Shown piece after piece: positions 33,685 through 43,460 of a stretch of 64,000 nt of DNA. This DNA comes from Gamsiella multidivaricata (lineage: Eukaryota; Mortierellomycota; Mortierellomycetes; Mortierellales; Mortierellaceae), in NCBI RefSeq assembly GCF_025024155.1, contig NW_026251720.1, positions 186,001 to 250,000 of the forward strand, given 5' to 3'. The position numbers were made by a program, and so were the translations under genes. Each line of letters begins with the position of its first letter. Position 1 is the stretch's first letter. The notes under the pieces are model-generated. The model did not search any database, was not told where the DNA came from, and saw only the letters and a program-made list of their open reading frames with translations.

Positions 33685-35269
33685 ATGTACCAGTGCTCGC
33701 TCCTGGTCGAAATCGCGTCCAATTCATTGACACGAATGTCCCCCCACCCGAATGCCCTTCCAGCGAAGGTGGGGATCGCTCACTCGAATATAAATTCGTC
33801 CTGTTGGCTTGTGCGTTTGTCGCAAATGAACGGCGTGCTGAGTATTGGTCTCTCCGTGAGCTATGAACATGCCCATGAGATGGACCTGAGCATTTTCAAG
33901 AGGTTGTATATCACGAACTCTGTCGATCGAAATCGGTGGACCGATGTGATGATCGAACCCGGGGCCTTGCTTGAAGGACGTATTTTTTACGGTAAAGAGA
34001 AAAAGAAGAGAAAGAATAACCAGGGAGCCTTTCGTTGACTTTTTTTGCCGAAAAACCTCAAAGTAGACAAGAACCAGACCCATTGACTTATTCTTTCTCA
34101 CCAATACGGCTTTTATAGCATCCGTCTTTCCGGACTTGGTGCGAGTCCAGAACAGATACAGCTTCAGACTCTCGCTTTTGGATGATGATATCCGCAGAAG
34201 CCCGATCGAGCCACTCTGGGCGGACTTTAGTATGCATGCGGTGGCTTCCATGCTTCAGAACCGAGCTGCGTCGAACGTGTCCTTTGTCCTTCCAGGACCT
34301 ACAGAGCACTATTCCGTCAAGGCCGTCGTCTCCGCCAACCGTGCCATGCTCATGTGCAATCCGTATCTTCTGAACATTATCGACCAGGTCGCCCAGAACC
34401 AAGCCGCGAGAGCGGACGTGTCCGAAGCTCTTGCGGATATGTTGGACATGGTCATGAATTTGGACGACACTTCAAGAACCGTGACCGCAGCTGCGAATGA
34501 GACCGAAGGAGATGATAACGGCGGCGACGACGGCGACGACGATGACGACGATGACTGGGCCATGGAGGATGATGACTATAAGGCTCCGCCTTCGGAAGAC
34601 GAATCGGATGAGGGCTCTGGCTCGTTCCACAGCGAGGACTGCTATGACGATGCACACACTATACTTTCCAAGTACAAGCCGATGTGTATCCCCGTGAGTG
34701 TCACGCCTATCGATCAGCTCCCGAGTCGCAGCCCTTATGCTCCCCCCCACCATTCGACTTCTGAATTCACGGTCGATTCGGACTGCTCGCTCTCGACGCT
34801 CTGTGTTGTCCTCTGGTTCGCCTATACGGGCCACATCGAACGATGGGTGGATCCGGCCAGATTCTTGATCACGACCTACGATACGGTCCCCCAGCAGGAT
34901 CCCACGACCACGAGCGGACAAATGCTCAACATCCGCCGATGGGACCAGCTGGCGCGCTGCCCGTTCTTGCTCCCTAGAGCTAGCTGGGAGGACATCTACG
35001 TCTGTGCCACGCGGTTCGGGTTCATTCTGCTACAGGATCACTGTGAAGGAATTATCATGAAGACGATGGATCCGTGTTCCGCTGCGAGGTTGTTATTCAG
35101 GACCTGGGGACGGGGGGCCGGATTTGCAAGGGTCCAGGGGCGGGCGCTGGATATCTTGGCGTGGGATCCGATTATGCCGTATCGGGGTGAGGCGTCATAC
35201 GATCAGATTGTGAATGAAATCAAGAAGAGGAGGGGGCTGCTTGAACGAGATGGTAGAATGAGAGGGTGA
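33685..35269 (+). CDS. BTB/POZ-like domain protein, copy 1
   Basis: The exons are 33685-33991 and 34119-35269 (485 residues). The N-terminal part (to about residue 130) is beta-rich and could be MATH-like; this is weak. The region WADFSMHAVASMLQNRAASNV followed by EHYSVKAVVSANRAMLMCNPYL resembles the start of a BTB domain (D/N-V-x-F..., then strand, then H/N-R-A-L...S-x-x-F). It is split by a long acidic insert (about residues 225-265, with GDDGDDDDDDDW). The second half contains CSLSTLCVVLWFAYTG, a typical BTB helix (alpha4/5), then a BACK-like helical stretch. A paralog follows 1 kb downstream. Such proteins often act as cullin-3 adaptors; not shown here. TATATAAA lies 117 bp upstream. Confidence 0.7.
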
Positions 35270-35374
35270 AGAGAAGGGAGAGGAAGAGAGAAAGTTGGGG
35301 AGGCTGACTTTTGAGGGAAGACGAGGGAAAGAGGAGGGAGTTTGAGGATTGCGAAAACATGGCACGCGGGCCGC

Positions 35375-35432
<58 letters not shown>

Positions 35433-36288
35433 TCTGGAGAGGCCGAGGGTTCTTGAAGGGTCTTTGCTGATGCAAGGAGTTGCTGTATCTTTTCTTTTTG
35501 TTCCCGACCTGCCCAAGAGATAGTGTGTGCCTTCATTAGTATTTTTCTTATTTACATTTGAATTTCGATTAAAAAAAAAAAAAAAAAAAAAAAACACTGT
35601 GTTTACACAGTTATATGATGGTCTGATCTATGTTGGCGGTGTATAGCTTGTTTTAAGAGATTGGGGGATATAAAAGAAGGTGTCTGTTTGACGCTTATTG
35701 CGAGCAATATAGACGTGTAGCGATTGATTGTGATCTAAGGCTCTGGGACCATAGCGTCTCATTCAAAGCAAAAAAAAAAAAAAAAAAAAAAAAATTACAC
35801 TAAACACAAAAAAGGAAGTGTGTGCACGGACCAGGCACGCGTTGAAGACGCGCGTAAAAAGGTGGGCGTCGTTGCTGTAGTTATTGAAAATGACTGCCTT
35901 TATTTATTTTTTATTTTTTTGTCTTTTTGTCTTTCTTTCTTTCTGCTAAAGGTGGATCCTTTTCTCTATACAGGCCTGTATCCCAGGTAAGGACTGAAAG
36001 CAAGCTTGGACAAACGAAAGCATGGCAACTGCATGGCATAAATATTGGCATAAACGTAGGCATAGTTATTTGGCAAGCCATGGCGTTAATAAAGCGTGGC
36101 ACCGACATGCAACCGATTGAGAAAGGTCTAGGAGTGGATATAAAAGGGCTGGCCCTTCATTTTTTGACAGTCTTTCTTCCTCTCACTTGCTCACTCACCT
36201 ACCCACTTACTCGCATACGCACATTCACGCACATACACACACACATACACACACATACACACATAGACTGAACCAAGAACGTCCTTCG
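35270..36288. other. Intergenic between BTB-like paralogs
   Basis: It contains a 52-bp (GA)n microsatellite at 35379-35430, A-runs at about 35571-35594 and 35770-35793, several GCATGGC/GGCATA elements at 36018-36110 and TATAAAAG at 36139-36146, about 143 bp upstream of the next ATG. The leader has (AC)n at about 36236-36264. Confidence 0.65.
35379..35430. repeat. (GA)n microsatellite, about 26 units
   Basis: A perfect dinucleotide array just after the stop of BTB-like copy 1. Confidence 0.95.
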
Positions 36289-37968
36289 ATGTCTCCTCAG
36301 CAGGAGCCGAATATTCGGGAGCTGACCCTCAGCGTCGACCTGTCTATCGCTGCACTTCCCCAAACACCCTCAACAACGCACCCGAACAACGCAATCGCGA
36401 CCAGTGGAGCCGTGCAGTCCAAGCCTGATTTATCCTACTGGAATGTCACTATGAGGCGCATGTCCAATTTGTTGGTGGTCGGCATTCGTTGGTTCCCTGG
36501 TCAAACCGCCGAGGGTATAGAGGAGTTCAGACGAATGTATGTCATCCCACGAATGAACCGAGGTGCGTTCACGTTCGTGCCTATTCGGAATGGTGCCTTG
36601 TTAGCAGAGCATACTATTCAAGGTAACGATCAAGCAGATTTTTCTTTTTTCTTTTATTTATTTATTTATTGGCTTTACTGGACATGCAAAGAAAATGCAA
36701 TACCCAGAAGATTGGCCTGAGAAATTTGAACATTGAAAAAATGACTAGCAATGATCTGTGAGAACAAAGTCCGTGGCGAGACCAAATTCATCTTCGACAT
36801 CGTCCTCTCGACGATCGATGTAACCATTGGCCCAGTCCTCACCCCGTCTCTGAACTGCCATAATCCTGCCTTCATGCTCTCCCTCCTCCAGAACCAAGAC
36901 GCCTCTAACGTGGACCTGATCTTGAAAGTACCCACAGAGCAATACTCCTCTTTCGCAATGGTCTCCGCCAACCGAGAGATCCTCTCGCGCCACAGAGTTT
37001 GGAAGACAATGATCGACAGCTCCGTCAGAAGGAGGACCGCGACTATTTATATGAGGGAGAGGTTCCCGCCGAATGAGACTTTTCATGTCAGGAGCGTGGT
37101 GCGGTCGGGAAACAGAATGATCCCGGCGACCATGGAGATTGCCAAGGACGCGAATGGGGCCAACAATTCCGTTTCTGATGTTGAGATGGAGCTTGTAAAA
37201 GGTGGCGATGATCTTGTCGGCTCCTGCTTGGACCTCTTGTCGCGACTCGCTTTCACCTCAGCCCCGATCGCTCCTGCTCCTACTGCTGCAGCTCCTGTAA
37301 CTGCCGCCGGTACGGGCACGGATCTTTTGACCAGGTACAACGGTAAATATGGGTTCAACAGAGTCAATCTTGAGGCCCACAAGGATTGCTCACTTCAAGC
37401 ACTCTGCACTGTACTCTGGTACATGTACACGGGTGGGATCCATCGACGCGTCGATCCTGCCGATTTTATTATCACGACCTTTGATCTACGCACATCACCA
37501 GTGCTCCCACAGACACAGCGGCCGCAAGGTCAGACAAGCCAATGGTATGACATCCGTCGATGGGATAGTCGTACACGCTACCGATTCGAATGCCCAGAGG
37601 TTCTTTGGCCGGATCTACTCATTGCCGCGAGTTGGTTTGGGCTCGAGGACCTGAAGGCGTATTGTGAGAAGAAGGTCCTGATGACCTTGGACGGAGATAA
37701 TGTTGGGGATATATTATTTAAGTTTGGAAGCGCGTCCGAGAAAGTGAAGGAAGGGGCGTTGGAGTATCTGAAAGAACACATACCAGAGTTTACGGCGTGG
37801 GCCTGTGATCCTTTAAGGGAGTACGCGAAGCATCCGGAGTACTGGAAAGTGGTGGATGAGGTCTGGAGAAGGTGGGGTGCTGAGCAGGAGAAGGAGAAGG
37901 TAAAGGATGAGCTTGAGGAGGATGAGCTGGAGAAGAAGATGGAGGAGGGGGACGACCTTTATAGTTGA
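36289..37968 (+). CDS. BTB/POZ-like domain protein, copy 2
   Basis: The exons are 36289-36622 and 36749-37968 (517 residues). It shares the architecture of copy 1: an N-terminal beta-rich part, then NPAFMLSLLQNQDASNVDLILKVPTEQYSSFAMVSANREIL (compare copy 1), a variable Ala/Pro/Thr insert, and CSLQALCTVLWYMYTGGIHRRVDPADFIITTFDL, matching CSLSTLCVVLWFAYTGHIERWVDPARFLITTYD in copy 1. The phase 1 intron is in the same relative place. The tail is Glu/Lys-rich and disordered. The two genes are clearly duplicates that have diverged strongly. ATG 36289 was chosen because upstream in-frame codons only translate an AC repeat. AATAAA lies at 38070-38075. Confidence 0.72.
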
Positions 37969-38337
37969 AGGAGAAGCGTGCGCGAGAGGTGGCTTTCGTG
38001 GAGGTGAAGCTGTTACGGTGTTGCAGCTCTATATCGTGTAAAAATGTGCAGTTTATGAATATGCTACTCAATAAAGTTTCTACGCGGCGACGAAAACTCT
38101 AATCAAAATAAGCTTACTTTAAATACGACGCGTTCCAATTGCCAGCGAAGAGAGAAGGGGCAGGGGTGAGCCATAGTCTATGAACACTGACTACATAGGG
38201 GTTTCGCACACTAATGATGAGATCTTTTGGATCGGAGTCTCGAGAAAGGGCCTTGTTCCTTTAAAAAATAGAAAGAAAGAGAGCAAGTACTATTTACAAG
38301 AATGAAGGATGTGACGACATACTCAGATTGAGATCGG
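37969..38337. other. Short intergenic region between convergent genes
   Basis: The poly(A) signal of BTB-like copy 2 is at 38070-38075. Nothing else was recognised. Confidence 0.6.
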
Positions 38338-41034
38338 CTACAGTATTCCTTCCATGCGTGTGTGTGCGTGTGTGTGTGTGTGGGGGGGGGAGGTTTCAGC
38401 AAGGGAAAAGTTTGGGAACTGATTTAATTGGGCGCCGAGGCCCAAAAACGGGGCCCAATTCACCGGGTCTCCCCGACTCCTATTTCCCTCTGACTTCGTC
38501 ATATTTCGAAATTCCAGAACAGCGAAATGCAGCGCCTCCGCAACTTGCCTTCCGTCGATGTGGCCTCCTTGAACCGTCCTCCCAAGTATCTCATAGAACC
38601 TTTCTACCACTGCAAGTGCAGCACCTTGCTCTACAAACCACGTCGACCCCACCACGTTCGAAAAGCCAGTATGCCGCACCGAACTGGCCAAGTGGATGCT
38701 TTCGTCTTGCTGGTTTTCGACGCCTCCGTTCGCTGTGAAGCATACGGAGAGAAAGACTAAGCGAGATCCCGAATGCGGCTTGGAAGGCCTGGAGTTGAGA
38801 GCTTGGAGGCAGGCTGTGGTGAGGGGATCGGTTTCCCAGTCTGAAGTAAGCAGCAGGCTCTGTGTGGGGAAGTTATAGTCGACGAGCCCGTGGCAGGAGA
38901 AGTGAACGATCTCGGGCTGAGTTGCCAATGCAGACAAGACGTCCTGAGTTGTTGAACCAGTAAGGATTTGAGAGGACGGGAACACTGTCGTTATTGCCGC
39001 CACCTCCTCCGGAGACTGTTTCAGAGATCCTTGCTCCGGTGTCTCTGGCATGGAAAAGACCAAGGCAATTGGATTTCCCGGGCCAGACGCGTGATCATTC
39101 CCAAGCTGTTTCGTTGCCTCGCCCAGCCTCTCCTTCCGCTGCTTGATGTGGTAGAGGCTAGACAGGCTAGTTGCATATGTTGAGATGACCCTGTCCATTG
39201 TGTTTGAAGTCTTGTGGAGGCCCAGACCAGCTGCGTGAATGGGGTAGAGACACAAAACGCCGGTGGGTATCCAGCGGACGTGTGGCTACTCTTGTCGTGA
39301 TGCCGGTGAAGATGTGTAGCCCAAGAAATCCATCACCGGTTGCACAAGGTTCTTCCACAAATCGCGAAGAAATTCTGTCAGCAGCCTGTGCAGTTCGGGA
39401 AAGACGTCTTCTTGGCCCGATTCCTTTGCCAATCGAGCTTGAATCTCCCAGCTCTTCTCCGAAAGGGCATCCTCATCCAGGTTCGGAAGGTGAACATTGT
39501 GAATTGAACGTCGGCGTATGATGATGGCATCACTCCGCAGATCTGTGATGTTAACCACGACAATATCCTCCTTCTCAGCTAGAGATATCATCTCCTCAAA
39601 ACTCAGGTCCCTCGGAGGACGGAAGGCACCGGGCATAGCAAACAGCTCCTTACGTGCCTCCGAAATAATTCCATACGGCTCTCTTCTTTCATGGTACGGG
39701 GCATTTTTGAAGCGATTGTTCTTCAGCGCTTGCAGTGCATCAATATAGCGTCTTGCAAGGTCAGGAGTCACATCCGCGAGAGCTCGCTTGTCCACGCTCT
39801 CTTCCTGAAGAATTGCATTGGCGATTCCCCGGCCCTTCTCGAGAATCTGAAGGGCTGCGAAGGGACTTCTATGCAGATGCAAGTGTGCCGCTGCTGCATA
39901 CCTGCTGATTCCGTAAAAGGAGCTCAGGTTATTCTTTCGATCCTCTTCGGAGGCCACCATGCAAAGCTGTTCGAGGTTGTAAACGCTTCGGTCAAGACAT
40001 ATACTGGACCTTCCGAGAATACTGTCCCTGAATTCATGAAGGAAGTTCTTGATATCCAAAACAAAAGCTAGGGTGTTGGTGGGAGCCGAAAGCAGCGTTG
40101 CCCCTGGGATGATGGTTGATTCAGCGAGGAGATCAACTGCCTGGTCAAGGAGGTGTTGTCCGCTAGGTACGTCCACCTTCTGCGGGAGGGAGCCATCGCT
40201 GACATAGCAGAGGTAGGCCGTCTGTAAGCGGAACGAGAGGTTGCTCAATACCGTCACCAGTGCGTCGGAGGTGTTTGATTCTGAACTTAGACTTCTCGTC
40301 ATGTCGACTACTTCCCAGCCGAGTTGTAAGGACCGATCAAGGTCACTGTACTCTCTTTTGTCATCCCCTTGTTCCCATCGAAGCTGATAGCCCATCCCTA
40401 GATCGCTCTTGGTTGCGATTAAGATTTCACCTGTGAGACTACTGTCGGCCGCGACATCGGCAGCCTCCTGCGCAGCAGCCATCATCTTTTCGAAATCCTC
40501 ATCCGTAGCCTCGTCCAGCTGGTGGACCTTTGTGAACAGGCAGTGCCAAAGGTTTCCAAGCGCCCGAACTAAGGCCTCGATCGTGGCGCCCTCTTTCAGC
40601 AACTTTCGAGTCAAATCTGTCGACTTTTCGGCCCAGTCAATGGCATTCTCGAGGTCCGTCTTATTCCTGCCACGCATATACCGAGCTTGGAGGCATTTCG
40701 AGTAGATCACCGCCAAGCGGGCGTAGTCGACATCATCCTCAATCGCCTCGAGTGCCTCCCCCAGGTATTTTAAGGCGTCCTCTAGGGACTGCCAGTCATT
40801 CACAGCGTGGAACTGGTCGTAACACCGCGATGCAAGATGTTCCAGGGATTCGTTGCGTTCAGGCCCTGGTTCGAGGCAGTAGGCTAACATCAGTTTCGCG
40901 GCTTGCATCACCTGTGAACGAGAAACTTGGTGGTCGTCGGATTTGGATGCTCCCTCGAGGAGCTCAAGCATCGTCCTGAGGATATTCGCTGCGCTGCTAT
41001 AGATTTTTCCAAGCATGCTCTTCAGTGCGTCCAT
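38338..41034 (-). pseudogene. TPR-CHAT caspase-like protease, interrupted by one in-frame TAG
   Basis: CHAT proteases are caspase-like cysteine proteases. From ATG 41034 the frame runs 582 codons of helical TPR-like repeats (for example DLENAIDWAEKSTDLTRKLL), then meets TAG at 39286-39288. The same frame then stays open for 315 codons to 38338. That part begins RWIPTGVLCLYPIHAAG, the usual CHAT entry, and contains HFSCHGLVD (catalytic His near 38890-38892), LVFLSVCFTA (catalytic Cys near 38740-38742) and DESIHLASSVRHTGFSNVVGSTW. The sequence just before the stop, LVQPVMDFLGYT, is also expected family sequence. A 51-nt intron (39286-39336) ending in that TAG is possible but would remove it and has a weak GTGATG donor. 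The C-terminus HTHTHAHT is coded by a GT microsatellite. It is divergent from a gasdermin-like gene 598 bp away. The type "pseudogene" is provisional; readthrough, a small intron or sequence error are alternatives. Confidence 0.8.
38356..38391. repeat. (GT)n microsatellite with a G-run
   Basis: GT dinucleotides with GC interruptions followed by nine or so Gs. On the minus strand it encodes the His/Thr tail of the CHAT protein. Confidence 0.9.
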
Positions 41035-41632
41035 GTTGAGAACCCAGGCAGAAGACCTTTTCCAAGCAAGGCATGGGGGTGGAGTAAGAGAGGAATCAAG
41101 TGCAGGCAGGGTGTCAAGGCAAGCAGAAGTGTATATTCAAGTTTCTAGGTACCGGTCTATGAGGGATGTGTGGGGAATGGTGTAGCCAAGCAGGATCTTG
41201 GCAAGCATCAACCAACTGTGCCCAGAGGCAAAGCCGGGCTGTACAGAGGCAGGGGAATGGCTATGCAGTGATGATGCAGAGTCGTGGAACGCGACAGCCC
41301 AGAGATATGGGTTTATTCGATGCATTACCATTCGAATTATCTGAGACAGTTTCCCAGTCGCTGTCATCTTGTACGTCTGTCATCTTGTACGTCTGTCATC
41401 TTGGAAAGAAAGGCTATAACCAGTTTATCCAAGAAAATTGCGAATGACAACTAAAGGCATCGAGATATCGAGAAACCTGTCATATGCTCATGGCTATGTT
41501 CGTAGCACAAAGATGCAATGAAATGGGAAATGTGTTACCCCCCAGCTGGTCGCATGCACCCGCAATAGACGAGGTTCTCGGCGTTTCTCACAACTTGCCT
41601 GCCTTCTTTATTTCTCCTGCAATCCACGAACA
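41035..41632. promoter_or_regulatory. Shared upstream region of the TPR-CHAT and gasdermin-like genes
   Basis: The 598 bp between the divergent start codons holds no supported gene. A 16-bp tandem repeat lies at 41361-41403. No clear TATA box was found on either side. A head-to-head arrangement with one control region would allow co-expression (inference). Confidence 0.5.
41361..41403. repeat. 16-bp tandem repeat, about 2.7 units
   Basis: The unit CTGTCATCTTGTACGT is repeated twice and followed by a partial CTGTCATCTTG. It sits about in the middle of the intergenic region between the protease and the gasdermin-like gene. Confidence 0.9.
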
Positions 41633-42424
41633 ATGGTAGCTCCCGACAGTGTCCTCCTGCCCAAGCTCTTCCCAAAAAACCTCGTTTCCATCGGCCAACT
41701 TCTCCGCAACCCTCTTGTCCCCAACACTGACACATTCAGAGGCGGCTGTGCTCGGGTGGGTGAAAACGATATCAGCACCGCGGACCCGGAAGAGAACTAT
41801 GAAGCCATCGTCTCGGTGGACATGAGCGGCTGGTTCGACATCGGACTGACAAGGCTCCTGGGCGCTAAACTCAGAGGCCGCAGAGCCAACATGCTTTCCA
41901 TCAGGGCCAAATCACTCGAGTACAATACCTTGAAGGACTCGGTGGATGTGTTCCGCCGCGTCTTCAGCTCCGATGAGGCCAAAAGGTGGATCAACGACAT
42001 GGTGTTGCATAAAGCGCCTTGCTACCTTGTCATCGGGATCCAGACTCTCTGTATGGCCGAGTTCAAGAGAGTGGTGCTTAAAGAAGGTGTTGCAGGCGGA
42101 TATGTCACCGTGCCGTTGGAAGCAACTGCACAAATCCCTGTGCACGTTAAAGGCGAGGTATCTGCTCACCATTTTGGTAGTTCGGTGGGCAAGAAGGTGT
42201 CGGGGGTATTTGGAATCCAAGTGCAGCGTCTTAATCCACAGATTGGGCTACCGGGTGAAATAAGACTAAAGTCGGACGTCTCGTGGAAGTGGTCGTATCA
42301 GAGAATCAAGGGAACTCAACAGGAGGAAGAGAAACGGCTCGGCATCACGCTGGAAGACGTGGCAGTGGAGGACCTTGTTGAGCTGCTGCGCTTGGACGCT
42401 GAGGATGATGAAGAGGACGAATGA
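41633..42424 (+). CDS. Gasdermin-like protein (fungal RCD-1/HET-Q1 type), candidate
   Basis: This single-exon gene of 263 residues falls in the size range of fungal gasdermins, pore-forming proteins of regulated cell death that are activated by removal of a short C-terminal tail. The N-terminus VLLPKLFPKNLVSIGQLLRN is amphipathic. Later come APCYLVIGIQTLCMAEFKRV (about residues 128-147), alternating beta-strand patterns and KKVSGVFGIQVQRL (about 187-200), which recall the order of the gasdermin pore domain: LYxVTG-like strand, long hairpins, then a hydrophobic strand before the tail. The last 60 residues are charged, ending in a run of Asp/Glu (DAEDDEEDE). Similarity alone is weak; the main support is the neighbouring divergent TPR-CHAT protease, a known partner type. 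Nothing in this frame is broken. Alternative: an unrelated lineage-specific protein. Confidence 0.6.
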   Translation: MVAPDSVLLPKLFPKNLVSIGQLLRNPLVPNTDTFRGGCARVGENDISTADPEENYEAIVSVDMSGWFDIGLTRLLGAKLRGRRANMLSIRAKSLEYNTLKDSVDVFRRVFSSDEAKRWINDMVLHKAPCYLVIGIQTLCMAEFKRVVLKEGVAGGYVTVPLEATAQIPVHVKGEVSAHHFGSSVGKKVSGVFGIQVQRLNPQIGLPGEIRLKSDVSWKWSYQRIKGTQQEEEKRLGITLEDVAVEDLVELLRLDAEDDEEDE

Positions 42425-43460
42425 TATCTGATGACTAGTTAAAGCTTTGGGCTTCGTTTAAGCTGCAGTGTCAATGGAAACTAGTTTTCATCACTGTAGC
42501 GTGCCAGCGCAACCCAAGCAACGAAAATATTAACACCTGTTGTAGGTACAGTAAGGAGTTTCAGCTAGTGTGCAAAAAGTCTCTTCCACAGGACGAGTAT
42601 TGTTGTGGATGGGAGTTTGTGTGGGTCCTACGTCGATGAGTCGATGGAACGAAGCAAAGCAAAGTGGAGCGGTCTAGATATAGTGGGGGAAGCAAAGAGC
42701 TGCTTACATGATTGATGTTGGTGATGCTCCATGGCATAGTGCTATACTTTCTTGGATATGAACACGAACGTTAAAATAGCATATTGTATATTGGCAGCAT
42801 CATCATTCAGCATCATCATTCAACATCACCATTAACTCTCAAGTTGGGGCCTCATTTTGATTAAAATGTTTGTCACCCTCCTTTTGCTCGCCACCTTTTT
42901 TTTTTTTTTTGGCTCTTCGTTCACCTTCACCTTCACCTCCGCCCCTTGACGCACTTTCATCGCCCTCCTTCTCATTCAGAATCTCTTTTTCTTCTTCATC
43001 CATCCCAGTCCCTGCAGCCACTCTTTGCACCCTTTTATCGTTTCTCTCCGTCTTTTGCCTCCGCCTCCTTGTCGTTTTGTCTCTGCGTTATTACCATCAA
43101 GCTCCATATTGCACACTTGAAACTGCATACTGCATATACAAATTGACACCGAAAACCACATATTTGCACTCAACACAGCCAGCCATACAGGTATGAAAAC
43201 AAAGCTCATCTCCTTCCCCGACATTCCCATCCTCTCCCCAGCTCAATGGCAAAACAGACAGCGAGGACCCAATGGGTGACATGTGTGTATATATGTGTGT
43301 GTCTCTTTGAGCACTATCCGTCCGTATGCTAATGAGGAATCACACTCTCCTGTCTCTTTATATTACCTTGAGACAGGACCTATAAGAATAGGAACTCGAA
43401 CTCGCTCGTTCCTCCTCTCCTTCGCCGACCATCACCTCCATACACCCACGCGATGCAAAC
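42425..43460. other. Intergenic, no gene seen
   Basis: Contains a CATCATCATT-type repeat near 42798-42832, a T-run at 42898-42912 and a pyrimidine-rich tract leading to the next start. Frames on both strands are low complexity. Confidence 0.55.

Noticed and set aside
39286..39336. A 51-nt in-frame intron that would remove the TAG from the TPR-CHAT gene
   Set aside because: Not adopted as the main model: the donor GTGATG is weak, no good branch site is visible, and the segment itself encodes family-typical VMDFLGYT. It remains the main alternative.
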